Assembly: GCF_000143885.2 (NCBI RefSeq)
Contig: NC_018581.1
Location: forward strand, 1,612,001-1,676,000
DNA length: 64,000 nt
Reading direction: 5' to 3'
DNA from: Gordonia sp. KTR9
Lineage (GTDB): Bacteria > Actinomycetota > Actinomycetes > Mycobacteriales > Mycobacteriaceae
A program made the position numbers and the translations under genes. This document shows positions 55,688 to 64,000 of this stretch, piece by piece; position 1 is the stretch's first letter; each line of letters starts with the position of its first letter. The notes below the pieces were generated by a model, which saw only the letters and a list, made by a program, of their open reading frames with translations, did not search any database and was not told where the DNA came from.

Positions 55688-55868
55688 CCCGGGTCTCGTC
55701 TCGCGGGTCCGCGGTAGCGGTGTCGACCCGCCCCGACCTGCACGGCGGGGCAACGGGTCCGCGTCTATGGTTGATTCACTCTGCGTCCCCGGCCGGAAGG
55801 ATCCACCGATGTCGACCCCGAGCGGCGCTGACCGGCCGAACACAGTTTTCGGCTGAGGCGCCTCGGAC
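55688..55868. other. Intergenic region before antiporter gene
   Basis: The 181-nt gap between the TetR and antiporter genes is GC-rich, with TCTATGGTTGATT near 55764. A -10 could lie here, but no clear promoter, hairpin or reading frame was found. Confidence 0.3.
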
Positions 55869-57452
55869 ATGGAGACCGTCGGCATCTACCTGGTCGTCAT
55901 CTTCGGATGCGGGTACCTCGCTCGCGCGGCGCGCCTGCCGACCCTCGTCGGCTACCTCGCCGCCGGATTCATCTTGCACGCACCGGGAATCGACGAGCTG
56001 CCGATCATCGACACGATCGCCGAGCTGGGCGTGACGATCCTGTTGTTCACCATCGGCCTCAAACTCGACGTACGGATGCTGCTCCGGCGCGAGGTTGTCG
56101 TCACCACGGCGGTGAACCTCCTGGTCATCCTCGGGCTGACCACCGGATTCCTCGGCCTCCTGGCCGCCCTCGGCGTGCCGATGCTCACCGGCGAGGGCTG
56201 GGAGACATTGGCGCTGTTGGGCTTTGCGCTGTCGTTCTCCAGCACCGTGTTCGTGGTCCAGGTCCTCGACGAGCGTTCGGAATCCCACTCGCTCTACGGC
56301 CGCATAGCGATCGGCGTCCTCGTCCTCCAGGACATCGTCGCCGTCGCCTACCTGACCGCGATGCAGGGCGAACCGCCGAGCCCGTGGGCGCTTGCCCTCG
56401 TGTTGCTGATCCCCGGCGCGTGGCTCGTCCGCCGCCTGTGGAACACCCTCGGCCACGGCGAGTTGCAGACGCTGTTCGGAATCGTGATGGCCCTCGTACC
56501 CGGGTACTGGCTCTTCGAATCCGTCGGCATGAAGGGCGATTTCGGCGCGATGGTCATCGGCGTCCTGCTCGCTTCCCATCCGCGCGCGGGGGAGTTGTCG
56601 CGCACGTTGTTCGGTCTGCGTGAGCTGCTCCTCGTCGGCTTCTTCGTGTCGATCGGGCTGCACGTCACCCCCACGACCGAAACGGTTCTGCTCGGTCTGC
56701 TGCTGATCGTCCTCCTGCCGTTCGAGGGTGCGGTGTACACGCTGGTCCTGTCCCTGTTCGGCCTGCGTCGCCGGACGTCGATCCTGACCGGACTCGCGCT
56801 GGCCAACTTCTCGGAGTTCGGGCTGATCGTGATCGCGACCGGTGTGGGAGTGGGGATGATCGGCGAGGACTGGCTCGTGGTGACGTCGGTGGCGGTGGCG
56901 GGGAGCTTCGTGTTCTCCACCCTGGTCAATCGCCGCGGCACCGGCCTGGTGACCCGGTTGTCGGCGTTCGTCCCGACCACGGCCGCGGCCCGGGCCCACC
57001 CCGACGACGCCCCGATCGTGCTGGCGCCGGCGCGCGTACTGGTCCTCGGCATGGGCCGCGTCGGGCACTCGGTGTACGAGCGGTTGGTCGACGAATACGG
57101 CCTTCCGGTGATCGGCGTGGAGAACGATCCGCTCAAGGCGGGCGAACTGGCCGCACGCGGCGTCCGGATCCTCGACGCCGACGCCACCGAGGCCGACTTC
57201 TGGGACCGCGCGGTCGGCGTCCACGAGCTCGAACTGCTCGTCCTGGCGATGCCCTTCCACGGCTCCAACCTGGTGGCGCTCGAACGGATCGAGGAGCTCG
57301 GCGTCACCGGGACCGTGGCGGTCGTCGCGCAGTACGACGACGAGCGCGACGAACTGCTCCAGCGCGGCGCGGACGTGGCGTTCCACATCTACGAGGGCAC
57401 CGGTGTCGGTCTTGCCGACGCGGCCGCCGAGGCCGCGGGGCTGGAACGGTGA
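55869..57452 (+). CDS. CPA2-family cation:proton antiporter with TrkA-N (RCK) domain
   Basis: The 527-residue product has about 12 membrane helices of the KefB/CPA2 type ([82 protein letters not shown]). A C-terminal nucleotide-binding RCK domain (about 395-515) follows, with [17 protein letters not shown] and [28 protein letters not shown]. It exchanges K+ or Na+ for H+ across the membrane, gated by NAD(H) or another ligand. ATG 55869 follows GAGG at 11 nt. Convergent with the GNAT gene. Confidence 0.92.
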   Translation: METVGIYLVVIFGCGYLARAARLPTLVGYLAAGFILHAPGIDELPIIDTIAELGVTILLFTIGLKLDVRMLLRREVVVTTAVNLLVILGLTTGFLGLLAALGVPMLTGEGWETLALLGFALSFSSTVFVVQVLDERSESHSLYGRIAIGVLVLQDIVAVAYLTAMQGEPPSPWALALVLLIPGAWLVRRLWNTLGHGELQTLFGIVMALVPGYWLFESVGMKGDFGAMVIGVLLASHPRAGELSRTLFGLRELLLVGFFVSIGLHVTPTTETVLLGLLLIVLLPFEGAVYTLVLSLFGLRRRTSILTGLALANFSEFGLIVIATGVGVGMIGEDWLVVTSVAVAGSFVFSTLVNRRGTGLVTRLSAFVPTTAAARAHPDDAPIVLAPARVLVLGMGRVGHSVYERLVDEYGLPVIGVENDPLKAGELAARGVRILDADATEADFWDRAVGVHELELLVLAMPFHGSNLVALERIEELGVTGTVAVVAQYDDERDELLQRGADVAFHIYEGTGVGLADAAAEAAGLER

Positions 57453-57480
57453 CGCCGACGCCTCCGCAAGCGGGGCGTCA
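57450..57480. terminator. Hairpin between convergent antiporter and GNAT genes
   Basis: TGACGCC (57450-57456) and GGCGTCA (57474-57480) form a perfect 7-bp stem that contains both stop codons. A nested GACGCC/GGCGTC pairing is possible. It can serve both strands. Confidence 0.5.
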
Positions 57481-58041
57481 GCAGGGAGCGTCGTCGCGCG
57501 TCCAGAGATCCTTCTGCATGTAGACACAATCGATCCACTGGTCGGCCTTGTGTCCGATGGCGCGCAGGCGACCCACCTCGTCGAACCCGAACCGACGGTG
57601 CAATGCGATCGATCCCTCACCGCCCGTCGCGGCGATCACCGCGACGATGTGGCGGACGTTGTCCGGATTCGCGCGATCGAGCAGCGCCGACATCAGAGCC
57701 GTACCGATCCCGCGCCCGGCCTGACCGGGCCGGACGTAGATCGAGTCCTCGGTCGACAGGTCGTAGGCCGGCATCGTCCGGAACGTCCCGAGGTAGGCGT
57801 AGCCGACGACCCGCTCGACACCGTCGTCGACGGCGCGGGCCACCACGAACGGCCGGCCCGCGGCCGTGATCGCGGCGTGCTTGGCGTGCCATTGCGACAG
57901 GGACGGGACCAGATAGTCGAAGGTCGCGACGGTGTTCTGCACGTAGTGGGCGTAGATGTCCGCGACGGCCGCGCAGTCGTCGATCGTCGCGTCGGTCACC
58001 CGGATCGGGGTCGACGGTGCCTCGGATGCGCGCTCGCTCAT
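57478..58041 (-). CDS. GNAT-family N-acetyltransferase (phosphinothricin acetyltransferase-like)
   Basis: The 187-residue product is a [39 protein letters not shown] at the N-terminus, [44 protein letters not shown] (the acetyl-CoA-binding Q/RxxGxG/A is QAGRGIG) and [34 protein letters not shown]. The YxHYVxxTxxTF and KxxxWxDxxxMQ pattern resembles phosphinothricin/methionine-sulfone acetyltransferases. ATG 58041 has TAACCT 7 nt upstream. The much longer frame opposite mfd is an antisense artefact. Confidence 0.88.
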   Translation of the reverse strand: MSERASEAPSTPIRVTDATIDDCAAVADIYAHYVQNTVATFDYLVPSLSQWHAKHAAITAAGRPFVVARAVDDGVERVVGYAYLGTFRTMPAYDLSTEDSIYVRPGQAGRGIGTALMSALLDRANPDNVRHIVAVIAATGGEGSIALHRRFGFDEVGRLRAIGHKADQWIDCVYMQKDLWTRDDAPC

Positions 58042-58048
58042 GCCGACG

Positions 58049-58054
58049 AGGTTA
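58049..58054 (-). promoter_or_regulatory. -10 element, leaderless-type, for GNAT gene
   Basis: TAACCT on the minus strand, 7 nt before ATG 58041. Confidence 0.4.
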
Positions 58055-58118
58055 GGACAGCTGCCCCGGCGGCGGGAACTCGCGCTGCCCGGGCGGGGAC
58101 GGGCGGATCGTCGCCCCA

Positions 58119-58124
58119 TAGAAT
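58119..58124 (+). promoter_or_regulatory. -10 element, leaderless-type, for mfd
   Basis: TAGAAT lies 7 nt before GTG 58132. It is the best match to the -10 consensus (5/6) among the leaderless candidates in this window. Confidence 0.45.
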
Positions 58125-58131
58125 CGACGGA

Positions 58132-61100
58132 GTGTCGACGCCGTCTGCTCTGTCCGGTCTGGCCGCGCTCGCGTGTGCGGACAAGTCCTTCCGCGAGGTG
58201 CACGCGCACCGGAACGAGCGCCGGCTGGACATCACCGCGCCCGATGCAGCGCGGCCCTTCCTCGTCTCGTGCCTGGTGGCCGGCGCCGATGCCCCGCTCC
58301 TCGTCGTGTCGGCCAACGGCCGGGAGGCCGACGATCTGACCGCCGAACTCGCCGAGCTCCTCGACGACGCCGACGCCGTCGCTCAGTTCCCGTCGTGGGA
58401 GACGCTGCCGCATGAGCGGCTCTCGCCGAGCGCGGACACCGTGGGCCAGCGACTCGCCGTACTGCACCGGCTCGCCAACCCCGGTGACACTCCGTTGCGG
58501 GTCGTCGTGACCACCGTTCGCTCGCTCGTCCAGCCGATGGCCCCCGGACTCGGCGACGTCGCGACCGTGACCCTGCGCGAAGGCATCGAGGTCGACTTCG
58601 ACGCTCTGCTGTCCCAACTCGTCGAGATGGCCTATGAGCGCGTCGACATGGTCGGCCGCCGCGGCGAGTTCGCGGTGCGCGGCGGCATTCTCGACGTGTT
58701 CCCGACCACCGCCGACCATCCTGTGCGAGTGGAGTTCTGGGGCGACGAGATCACCGAGATGCGTGCCTTCTCGGTCGCCGACCAGCGCAGCCAGCCCGAG
58801 GTCGAGACCACTGAGGTGCGGATCCACCCGGGCCGCGAACTCCTGCTGACCGACAAGGTCCGTGCACGCGCCGGCGACCTGGCGGCGAGCAACGCCGACG
58901 ACCCGACCCTCGCCGAGATGCTCGGCAAACTGGCCGAGGGCATCCCGGTCGAGGGGATGGAGGCGCTGATCCCCGCGCTCGTCGACGGCGACATGCAGTT
59001 GCTGACCGAGGTGATCCCGGACGGCACCCGGGTCCTCGTCCTCGACCCGGAGAAGGTGCGGACACGGGCGTCGGACCTGTCGAAGACGGGTGCGGAGTTC
59101 CTCGAGGCATCGTGGACCGCCGCCGCCATGGGTGCGGGAGCGCCGATCGACGGACGGTCCTCGGCGAGCCTCGGCATCGATCTGCAGGCCAGCGCGTACA
59201 GGCCGTTGGACGAGGTGCTGACGACGACGCTCGACGCCGGGTGTCCCTGGTGGACGCTGAGTCCACTCTCGACCGGCAGCGGTGACGAACTCGAACTCGA
59301 TCTGGCTCCCGGTCCCGCGCCTCGGGGCGACGACCGTGAGATCGCCGCGATGTTCGCGCAGTTGCGCGCGCACGTCGCCGACGGCAAGCCGGCGGCGATC
59401 GTGGTGGCGGGCAAGGGTACCGCGCAACGCGTCGGTGAGCGCCTGTCCGACGCCGAGGTGCCGCATGTGATCGCCGAACCCGGGCACCGTCCGCAGGCCG
59501 GCGAGGTCACCGTGTTCTGCGCGCCGCTGCGCGCCGGGATCGTCTGTCCCGATGCAGGACTCGTGGTCGTGGCCGAGGCCGACCTCACCGGCTCCCGGGT
59601 CGCCAACGTCCGGGACGGTCGCCGACTGCCGGCCAAGCGGCGCAACCAGGTCGATCCGCTGGCGCTGACCGCGGGTGACCTGGTCGTGCACGACCAGCAC
59701 GGCATCGGGAAGTTCGTCGAGATGATCGAACGGACCGTCTCCGGTGCCCGGCGCGAGTACCTCGTGCTGGAGTACGCCTCGAGCAAGCGCGGTCAGCCGG
59801 CCGATCGGTTGTACGTCCCGATGGACGCACTCGACCAGCTCTCGCGCTATGTCGGCGGCGAGCAGCCGTCGCTGTCGAAACTCGGCGGCTCGGACTGGCA
59901 GAACACCAAGCGCAAGGCGCGCAAGGCCGTTCGCGAGATCGCCGGCGAACTCGTCCAACTCTATGCCGCCCGTCACGCCGCGCCGGGACACGCCTTCGGG
60001 CCCGACACGCCGTGGCAGCAGGAGATGGAGGACGCCTTCGACTTCACCGAGACCGTCGACCAGCTCACGGTGATCGCCGAGGTCAAGGCCGACATGGAGC
60101 GTCCCGTTCCGATGGACCGCGTCGTCGTCGGCGACGTCGGCTACGGCAAGACCGAGATCGCGGTCCGCGCCGCGTTCAAGGCCGTGCAGGACGGCAAGCA
60201 GGTCGCCGTCCTCGTCCCGACGACGATTCTCGCGCAACAACATCTGCAGACCTTCACCGAGCGGATGAGTGGTTTCCCGGTGCGGGTGCGCGGCCTGTCG
60301 CGGTTCACCGACCCCAAGGAATCCCGCGAGATCACCCAGGCGATGTCGAAGGGCGAGGTCGACGTCGTCATCGGCACCCACCGTCTGCTGCAGACCGGGA
60401 TCGTCTGGAAGGACCTCGGACTGGTCATCGTCGACGAGGAGCAGCGGTTCGGTGTCGAGCACAAGGAACACATCAAGTCGCTGCGCACCCACGTCGACGT
60501 GCTCACGATGTCGGCGACCCCGATCCCGCGCACACTCGAGATGTCGATGGCCGGCATCCGGGAGATGTCGACGATCCTCACCCCGCCCGAGGAACGGCAT
60601 CCGGTCCTGACCTACGTCGGCGCCTATGCGCCGAAACAGGTCGCGGCCGCCATCCGCCGCGAACTGCTGCGCGACGGTCAGGTGTTCTATGTGCACAACC
60701 GGGTCTCGACCATCGACAAGACGGCCAGGGACATCGCCGCAATGGTCCCGGAGGCGAGAGTCGTGGTCGCGCACGGTCAGATGAACGAGGACCAGCTCGA
60801 GCGCACGGTGTCGGGGTTCTGGAATCGCGAATACGACGTGCTGGTCTGTACGACGATCATCGAGACGGGCCTGGACATCTCGAACGCCAACACCCTGATC
60901 GTGGACCGCGCCGAGAACCTCGGCCTCTCGCAACTGCACCAGCTGCGTGGACGCGTCGGCCGCAGTCGCGAGCGCGGATACGCCTATCTGCTCTACAGCC
61001 CCGACCGACCGCTGACCGAGACCGCCTACGACCGGCTCGCGACGATCGCGCAGAACAACGAGCTCGGCGCGGGAATGGCGGTGGCGCTGAAGGATCTCGA

Positions 61101-61722
61101 GCTGCGCGGCGCCGGAAACGTGCTGGGCGCCGAACAGTCCGGGCATGTCGCGGGCGTGGGGTTCGATCTCTACGTCCGTCTGGTCGGCGAGGCGGTGGAG
61201 GCGTATCGCGCTGCCGCGGACGGGAAACCGGTCGAATCGCGGGAGACGGGTGAGGTACGCATCGATCTTCCCGTCGACGCACACATCCCGGTCGAGTACG
61301 TCGACTCCGATCGCCTGCGCCTCGAGGCGTACCGCAAGCTCGCGTCGGCGACCGACGACGCCGCGGTCGATTCGGTCCTCGTCGAACTCAACGACCGGTA
61401 CGGTCCGCCACCGGTGGAGACCACGCGCCTCGCGTCCATCGCCCGGTTGCGGTTGCGGTGCCGGGAGCGTGGGATCAGCGAGATCGGCCTGGCCGGTCAG
61501 GGTCTGAAGATCTCGCCGCTGTCACTCCTCGACAGCGAGCAGGTCCGTCTGCGCCGGCTGTACTCCTCGGCAACCTACCGGGCCACCACATCGGTGGTCA
61601 CGCTGCCGATCCCGCGCACCGGGGGCGTCGGGTCGGCGCGTCTGCGCGACGACGAGCTGATCGAGTTCGTCACGACGTTCCTCACCCAACTCAGGCCGGA
61701 GCCGGTCGGTGAGAGCGTCTGA
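58132..61722 (+). CDS. mfd: Transcription-repair coupling factor
   Basis: The 1196-residue product has Mfd layout. The UvrB-like N-terminal part covers about 1-340 ([41 protein letters not shown]). The RNA polymerase interaction domain is at about 515-585 ([20 protein letters not shown]). The RecG-like motor follows, with Walker [10 protein letters not shown] near 667, DEEQRFG near 768 and [13 protein letters not shown], then [17 protein letters not shown], and a C-terminal TRCF domain. It displaces RNA polymerase stalled at DNA lesions and recruits UvrA. GTG 58132 is supported by TAGAAT 7 nt upstream. Confidence 0.96.
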   Translation: MSTPSALSGLAALACADKSFREVHAHRNERRLDITAPDAARPFLVSCLVAGADAPLLVVSANGREADDLTAELAELLDDADAVAQFPSWETLPHERLSPSADTVGQRLAVLHRLANPGDTPLRVVVTTVRSLVQPMAPGLGDVATVTLREGIEVDFDALLSQLVEMAYERVDMVGRRGEFAVRGGILDVFPTTADHPVRVEFWGDEITEMRAFSVADQRSQPEVETTEVRIHPGRELLLTDKVRARAGDLAASNADDPTLAEMLGKLAEGIPVEGMEALIPALVDGDMQLLTEVIPDGTRVLVLDPEKVRTRASDLSKTGAEFLEASWTAAAMGAGAPIDGRSSASLGIDLQASAYRPLDEVLTTTLDAGCPWWTLSPLSTGSGDELELDLAPGPAPRGDDREIAAMFAQLRAHVADGKPAAIVVAGKGTAQRVGERLSDAEVPHVIAEPGHRPQAGEVTVFCAPLRAGIVCPDAGLVVVAEADLTGSRVANVRDGRRLPAKRRNQVDPLALTAGDLVVHDQHGIGKFVEMIERTVSGARREYLVLEYASSKRGQPADRLYVPMDALDQLSRYVGGEQPSLSKLGGSDWQNTKRKARKAVREIAGELVQLYAARHAAPGHAFGPDTPWQQEMEDAFDFTETVDQLTVIAEVKADMERPVPMDRVVVGDVGYGKTEIAVRAAFKAVQDGKQVAVLVPTTILAQQHLQTFTERMSGFPVRVRGLSRFTDPKESREITQAMSKGEVDVVIGTHRLLQTGIVWKDLGLVIVDEEQRFGVEHKEHIKSLRTHVDVLTMSATPIPRTLEMSMAGIREMSTILTPPEERHPVLTYVGAYAPKQVAAAIRRELLRDGQVFYVHNRVSTIDKTARDIAAMVPEARVVVAHGQMNEDQLERTVSGFWNREYDVLVCTTIIETGLDISNANTLIVDRAENLGLSQLHQLRGRVGRSRERGYAYLLYSPDRPLTETAYDRLATIAQNNELGAGMAVALKDLELRGAGNVLGAEQSGHVAGVGFDLYVRLVGEAVEAYRAAADGKPVESRETGEVRIDLPVDAHIPVEYVDSDRLRLEAYRKLASATDDAAVDSVLVELNDRYGPPPVETTRLASIARLRLRCRERGISEIGLAGQGLKISPLSLLDSEQVRLRRLYSSATYRATTSVVTLPIPRTGGVGSARLRDDELIEFVTTFLTQLRPEPVGESV

Positions 61723-61744
61723 GAAGCACCCAACAGGGCCGGGC

Positions 61745-61796
61745 GGATGACGATAGGTCGGCGATGTCGCTCCTGAGGGTGGTTTCCACGGGTGGT
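61745..61796 (-). repeat. Interspersed ~52-nt repeat, copy 2
   Basis: Read on the minus strand, this stretch resembles 8011-8062 at about 70-75% identity by eye (24 of the first 30 positions). The 201-nt gap between mfd and mazG holds this repeat, TAGGTT near 61868 as a possible -10 for mazG, and the mazG ribosome-binding site AAAGGA. No gene is seen. Confidence 0.45.
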
Positions 61797-61923
61797 TTCG
61801 GCGGGGCGCTGTCAGGAACAGGATGGCCGGATTACGGGTGGGCTCCCGCCGGTCGGCGAGCCCACGGGATAGGTTGATCGAAACGAAAGACAGGCGCGGG
61901 GGCAGCGAAAGGACGTACGACGA

Positions 61924-62832
61924 ATGACGGTGGTGCTGCTGGACCCGGCACGGCCCGACCTGATCCCCATCCGCGCACGCGGCGTGCTCGCCGGGCCGGT
62001 CAAAGTCACCGAGGACGTTCCCGCGGCGATGCTCTGGGAATTCGATCAGGTCGAGCCCGTCTTCGACGACACGGTCGAGGAATCCGAGTCGGTGCTCGTC
62101 AGCACCGATCCCGACCATCCACTCGTGCGCGCGCGTGTGGACCGCGGTGAGGAGGTGATCGCCGCGCAGGCCGTCGCGGGAACCGCGCTCCTGGAGTCCG
62201 TGGCGCTCATGGACACGTTGCGCCGGAACGGGCCGTGGGAGAGCACCCAGACGCACCACTCGCTGCGCCGTTACCTGCTCGAAGAGGTGTACGAGGTCCT
62301 CGACGCCATCGAGGCCGGTGATCCGGTCGAGCTCCGCGAAGAGCTCGGAGACCTCCTGTTGCAGGTGCTGTTCCACGCGCGGATCGCCGCCGACGATCCC
62401 GACGCACCGTTCGACATCGACGACGTCGCTCGCAGTTTCACCGCGAAGGTCTCCGGCCGTACCCCCGGGGTGCTGTCCGGGGCTCACTCGGATCTGCAGA
62501 CGCAGATCCGGGAGTGGGAGGAACGCAAGGCGGCCGAGAAGCGACGCGGCTCGGTGCTCGACGGTGTGGCGACCACTCAGCCCGCCCTGGCCCTCCTGCA
62601 GAAAGTGCTCGAACGTCTCACCGCCGCACAGTATCCCGTCGAGACGATCCCGGCGGACATCCTCACCGTGACGGTCACGGCGGGCGACGACAGTGTCGAG
62701 GCGCAGGCACGGGAGCGGGCGCTTGCGTTGATGTCCGACGTCCGGGCGGCCGAGAAGCGCGCGGTCGAGCAAGGCGTGAGTCTCGACTCGCCCGAAGCGT
62801 GGGCGGCTGTCCTCGACGACAACTCGGCCTGA
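61924..62832 (+). CDS. mazG: Nucleoside triphosphate pyrophosphohydrolase, MazG family
   Basis: The 302-residue product has an N-terminal domain of about 80 residues (often found in mycobacterial MazG) and the MazG core: LMDTLRRNGPWESTQTHHSLRRYLLEEVYEVLDAIEAGDPVELREELGDLLLQVLFHARIA, with the EExxE and ExxD metal-binding helices. It hydrolyses non-canonical or oxidised NTPs to NMP and pyrophosphate. The mfd-mazG order matches Rv1020-Rv1021. ATG 61924 follows AAAGGACG. Convergent with the amidohydrolase, only 6 nt apart. Confidence 0.93.
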   Translation: MTVVLLDPARPDLIPIRARGVLAGPVKVTEDVPAAMLWEFDQVEPVFDDTVEESESVLVSTDPDHPLVRARVDRGEEVIAAQAVAGTALLESVALMDTLRRNGPWESTQTHHSLRRYLLEEVYEVLDAIEAGDPVELREELGDLLLQVLFHARIAADDPDAPFDIDDVARSFTAKVSGRTPGVLSGAHSDLQTQIREWEERKAAEKRRGSVLDGVATTQPALALLQKVLERLTAAQYPVETIPADILTVTVTAGDDSVEAQARERALALMSDVRAAEKRAVEQGVSLDSPEAWAAVLDDNSA

Positions 62833-62838
62833 CCTACC

Positions 62839-64000
62839 TCAGACGTCCAGCGCGGCGAGCTGTTTGGTGAACTCCGCCTCGTCGACCCGGGTGTTCCGGC
62901 CGTCCTCGACGAGGACCTCGCCGCCGACCATCACCGTGTCGACGATGGACCGCGACCCGGTGGTGAGCAGCGATGCGCCGGGGTCGCGGACGGGGAGGGT
63001 GGCGTAATCGCGGTCGAAGCGCACCAGCGTGAGGTCCGCGGGTGCCCCGACCGTGACCCCGCCGACGACCGCAGGCAGACCGAGCGCGGAGTTCGCTCCA
63101 CCGCAGGCGATGTCGAGCATCTCGGCGAAGCCGAGCAGGTCGGCGCGCCGATGGACGGCGCGTTGGAGATACGCGGCGGTGCGCAACGTCGCCAGCATGT
63201 CCTGGGTGTCATTGCTGGCGGCACCGTCCACACCCAGGCCGACGGCTAGCCCGCGGTCCAGCATCGCCGGTACCGGGGCCACCCCGCTACCGAGACGCAT
63301 GTTCGACAACGGGTTGTGCGACACGGCCACGTCCCGGGCGGCCAGGGTGCGCTGGCCGGCGTCGTCGAGCTCGACACAGTGGACGGCGAGGACCCGGTTC
63401 CACAGGAAGCCGTTGCGGTCGAGATGGTCGACGGCGCCGAACCCGGTGTGTTGCAGGCACATCTGCTCGTCGGTGCCGGTCTCGAGGAGGTGGATGGACA
63501 CCGGCATTCCGCGGTCCTGGGCGAACTCGCGGATCGTCCGCATCCCGGCGTCGGTGACCGAGCGCGGATTGGGTACCGCCAGGGCCATCGAGATCCGCGA
63601 CCCGGCCACCTCGTTCCGGAGGTGATCGATGTGCTCGAGTACGTCGCCGAGCGGCTGCATGAGCCGGGGCTCGAACCCCCACTTGCGGGTCGGGTCGGCC
63701 CGGTCCGCGACCCCACGACCGAGTACTGCGCGGATTCCGGTGTCGCGCAACGCCCGGACGACGGCGTCATGGACCTCGCCGGACGGGTGGGGCCACATGT
63801 GTTCGACGACGGTGGTCGTGCCCGACCGCAGCAGCTCGAGGCACGCCGACACCGCGGCGAGGTAGGCACGCTCGGGTGTGATCGCCACCGACTCCTCGCC
63901 GACGGCCAGCAACCATTCGAGCAGCGGCGTGCATTCGGCGACACCGCGCATGAGGGTCTGCTGGAGATGGGTGTGGGTGTTGACGAACCCGGGGATCACG
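62839..64000 (-). CDS. Amidohydrolase family protein, TRZ/ATZ-guanine deaminase-like (5' end beyond window)
   Basis: The visible 386+ residues form an amidohydrolase barrel: VIPGFVNTHTHLQQTLMRG (metal HxH), SIHLLETGTDEQ, VLAVHCVELDD (His), VSHNPLSNMRLGSGVAPVPAMLDRGLAVGLGVDGAASNDTQDML (metal Asp). The C-terminal beta-sandwich carries GVTVGAPADLTLVRFD. The pattern is that of hydroxyatrazine/8-oxoguanine/guanine-type deaminases (subtype III). The N-terminus continues beyond base 64000. Substrate not readable; a purine or triazine-like ring is likely. Convergent with mazG. Confidence 0.88.
   Translation of the reverse strand, partial: VIPGFVNTHTHLQQTLMRGVAECTPLLEWLLAVGEESVAITPERAYLAAVSACLELLRSGTTTVVEHMWPHPSGEVHDAVVRALRDTGIRAVLGRGVADRADPTRKWGFEPRLMQPLGDVLEHIDHLRNEVAGSRISMALAVPNPRSVTDAGMRTIREFAQDRGMPVSIHLLETGTDEQMCLQHTGFGAVDHLDRNGFLWNRVLAVHCVELDDAGQRTLAARDVAVSHNPLSNMRLGSGVAPVPAMLDRGLAVGLGVDGAASNDTQDMLATLRTAAYLQRAVHRRADLLGFAEMLDIACGGANSALGLPAVVGGVTVGAPADLTLVRFDRDYATLPVRDPGASLLTTGSRSIVDTVMVGGEVLVEDGRNTRVDEAEFTKQLAALDV

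Noticed and set aside
57478..61284. Open frame of over 1200 codons antisense to mfd
   Set aside because: It is the GNAT gene's frame running on through the complement of mfd. Mfd motifs are unmistakable on the other strand, and the antisense product beyond the GNAT domain has no recognisable fold. Long antisense frames are expected at this GC content.

Overview
This is high-GC actinobacterial DNA. Several features point to a Gordonia-like member of the Mycobacteriales: the tatD-rpfB-ksgA...ispE...pth-rplY...prs-glmU...tetR...mfd-mazG backbone, a resuscitation-promoting factor, F420/FMN luciferase-type oxidoreductases, many acyl-CoA enzymes, and interspersed repeats of a kind common in such genomes. 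The backbone order resembles the Rv1008-Rv1021 segment of Mycobacterium tuberculosis, here opened by large accessory blocks. The genus is an inference; no rRNA is present.

Layout. 1-4.8 kb: a HEAT-repeat gene behind a MerR-type promoter (running off the left edge), a glycoside hydrolase 65 / beta-phosphoglucomutase pair, and a PhzF-family gene. 4.9-12.1 kb: tatD, rpfB, ksgA and ispE (with a two-gene insertion between the last two) and a secreted lipase. 12.1-15 kb: an Uup-type ABC-F ATPase and a secreted SGNH hydrolase. 15.1-28.2 kb: a CoA-thioester degradation block with three acyl-CoA dehydrogenases, two thiolases, two short-chain dehydrogenases, an enoyl-CoA hydratase, a metallo-beta-lactamase-fold hydrolase, two LysR regulators and an alpha/beta hydrolase. 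28.3-31.1 kb: a second ABC-F gene with a probable three-codon leader attenuator, then a 3-hydroxyisobutyryl-CoA hydrolase-like gene. 31.2-34.6 kb: a lipoprotein, prfC (RF3) and a DUF559/AbiEi-like gene bracketed by two related 39-nt palindromes. 34.7-39.1 kb: two FabH-like ketoacyl synthases on either side of a DrrAB-type ABC exporter. 39.1-45.6 kb: pth, rplY, a limonene-epoxide-hydrolase-like gene, an ArsC-like gene, prs, glmU, a FabG-like reductase and tRNA-Gln(UUG). 45.6-50.2 kb: three luciferase-like monooxygenases and a PPOX-fold gene. 50.35-54.1 kb: a four-gene osmoprotectant ABC importer with 4-nt overlaps throughout. 54.3-64 kb: VKOR, TetR, a CPA2 antiporter, a GNAT acetyltransferase, mfd, mazG and an amidohydrolase running off the right edge.

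How the genes fit together. The backbone supplies nucleotide and cell-wall precursors (prs, glmU, ispE), translation (ksgA, pth, rplY, prfC, tRNA-Gln), repair and house-cleaning (mfd, mazG, tatD) and cell-wall resuscitation (rpfB). The accessory blocks add carbon catabolism through acyl-CoA intermediates, oxidation by luciferase-like enzymes, osmoprotectant uptake and probable drug or lipid export. At least nine genes have a TANNNT hexamer 6-8 nt before the start codon, the geometry of leaderless transcripts.

The most notable non-coding signals are the ABC-F leader at 29.9-30.0 kb, the paired palindromes at 33.6 and 34.6 kb, and a family of interspersed intergenic repeats at 19.0, 31.1, 37.9 and 41.4-41.8 kb. 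No CRISPR array, prophage or transposase gene was seen.
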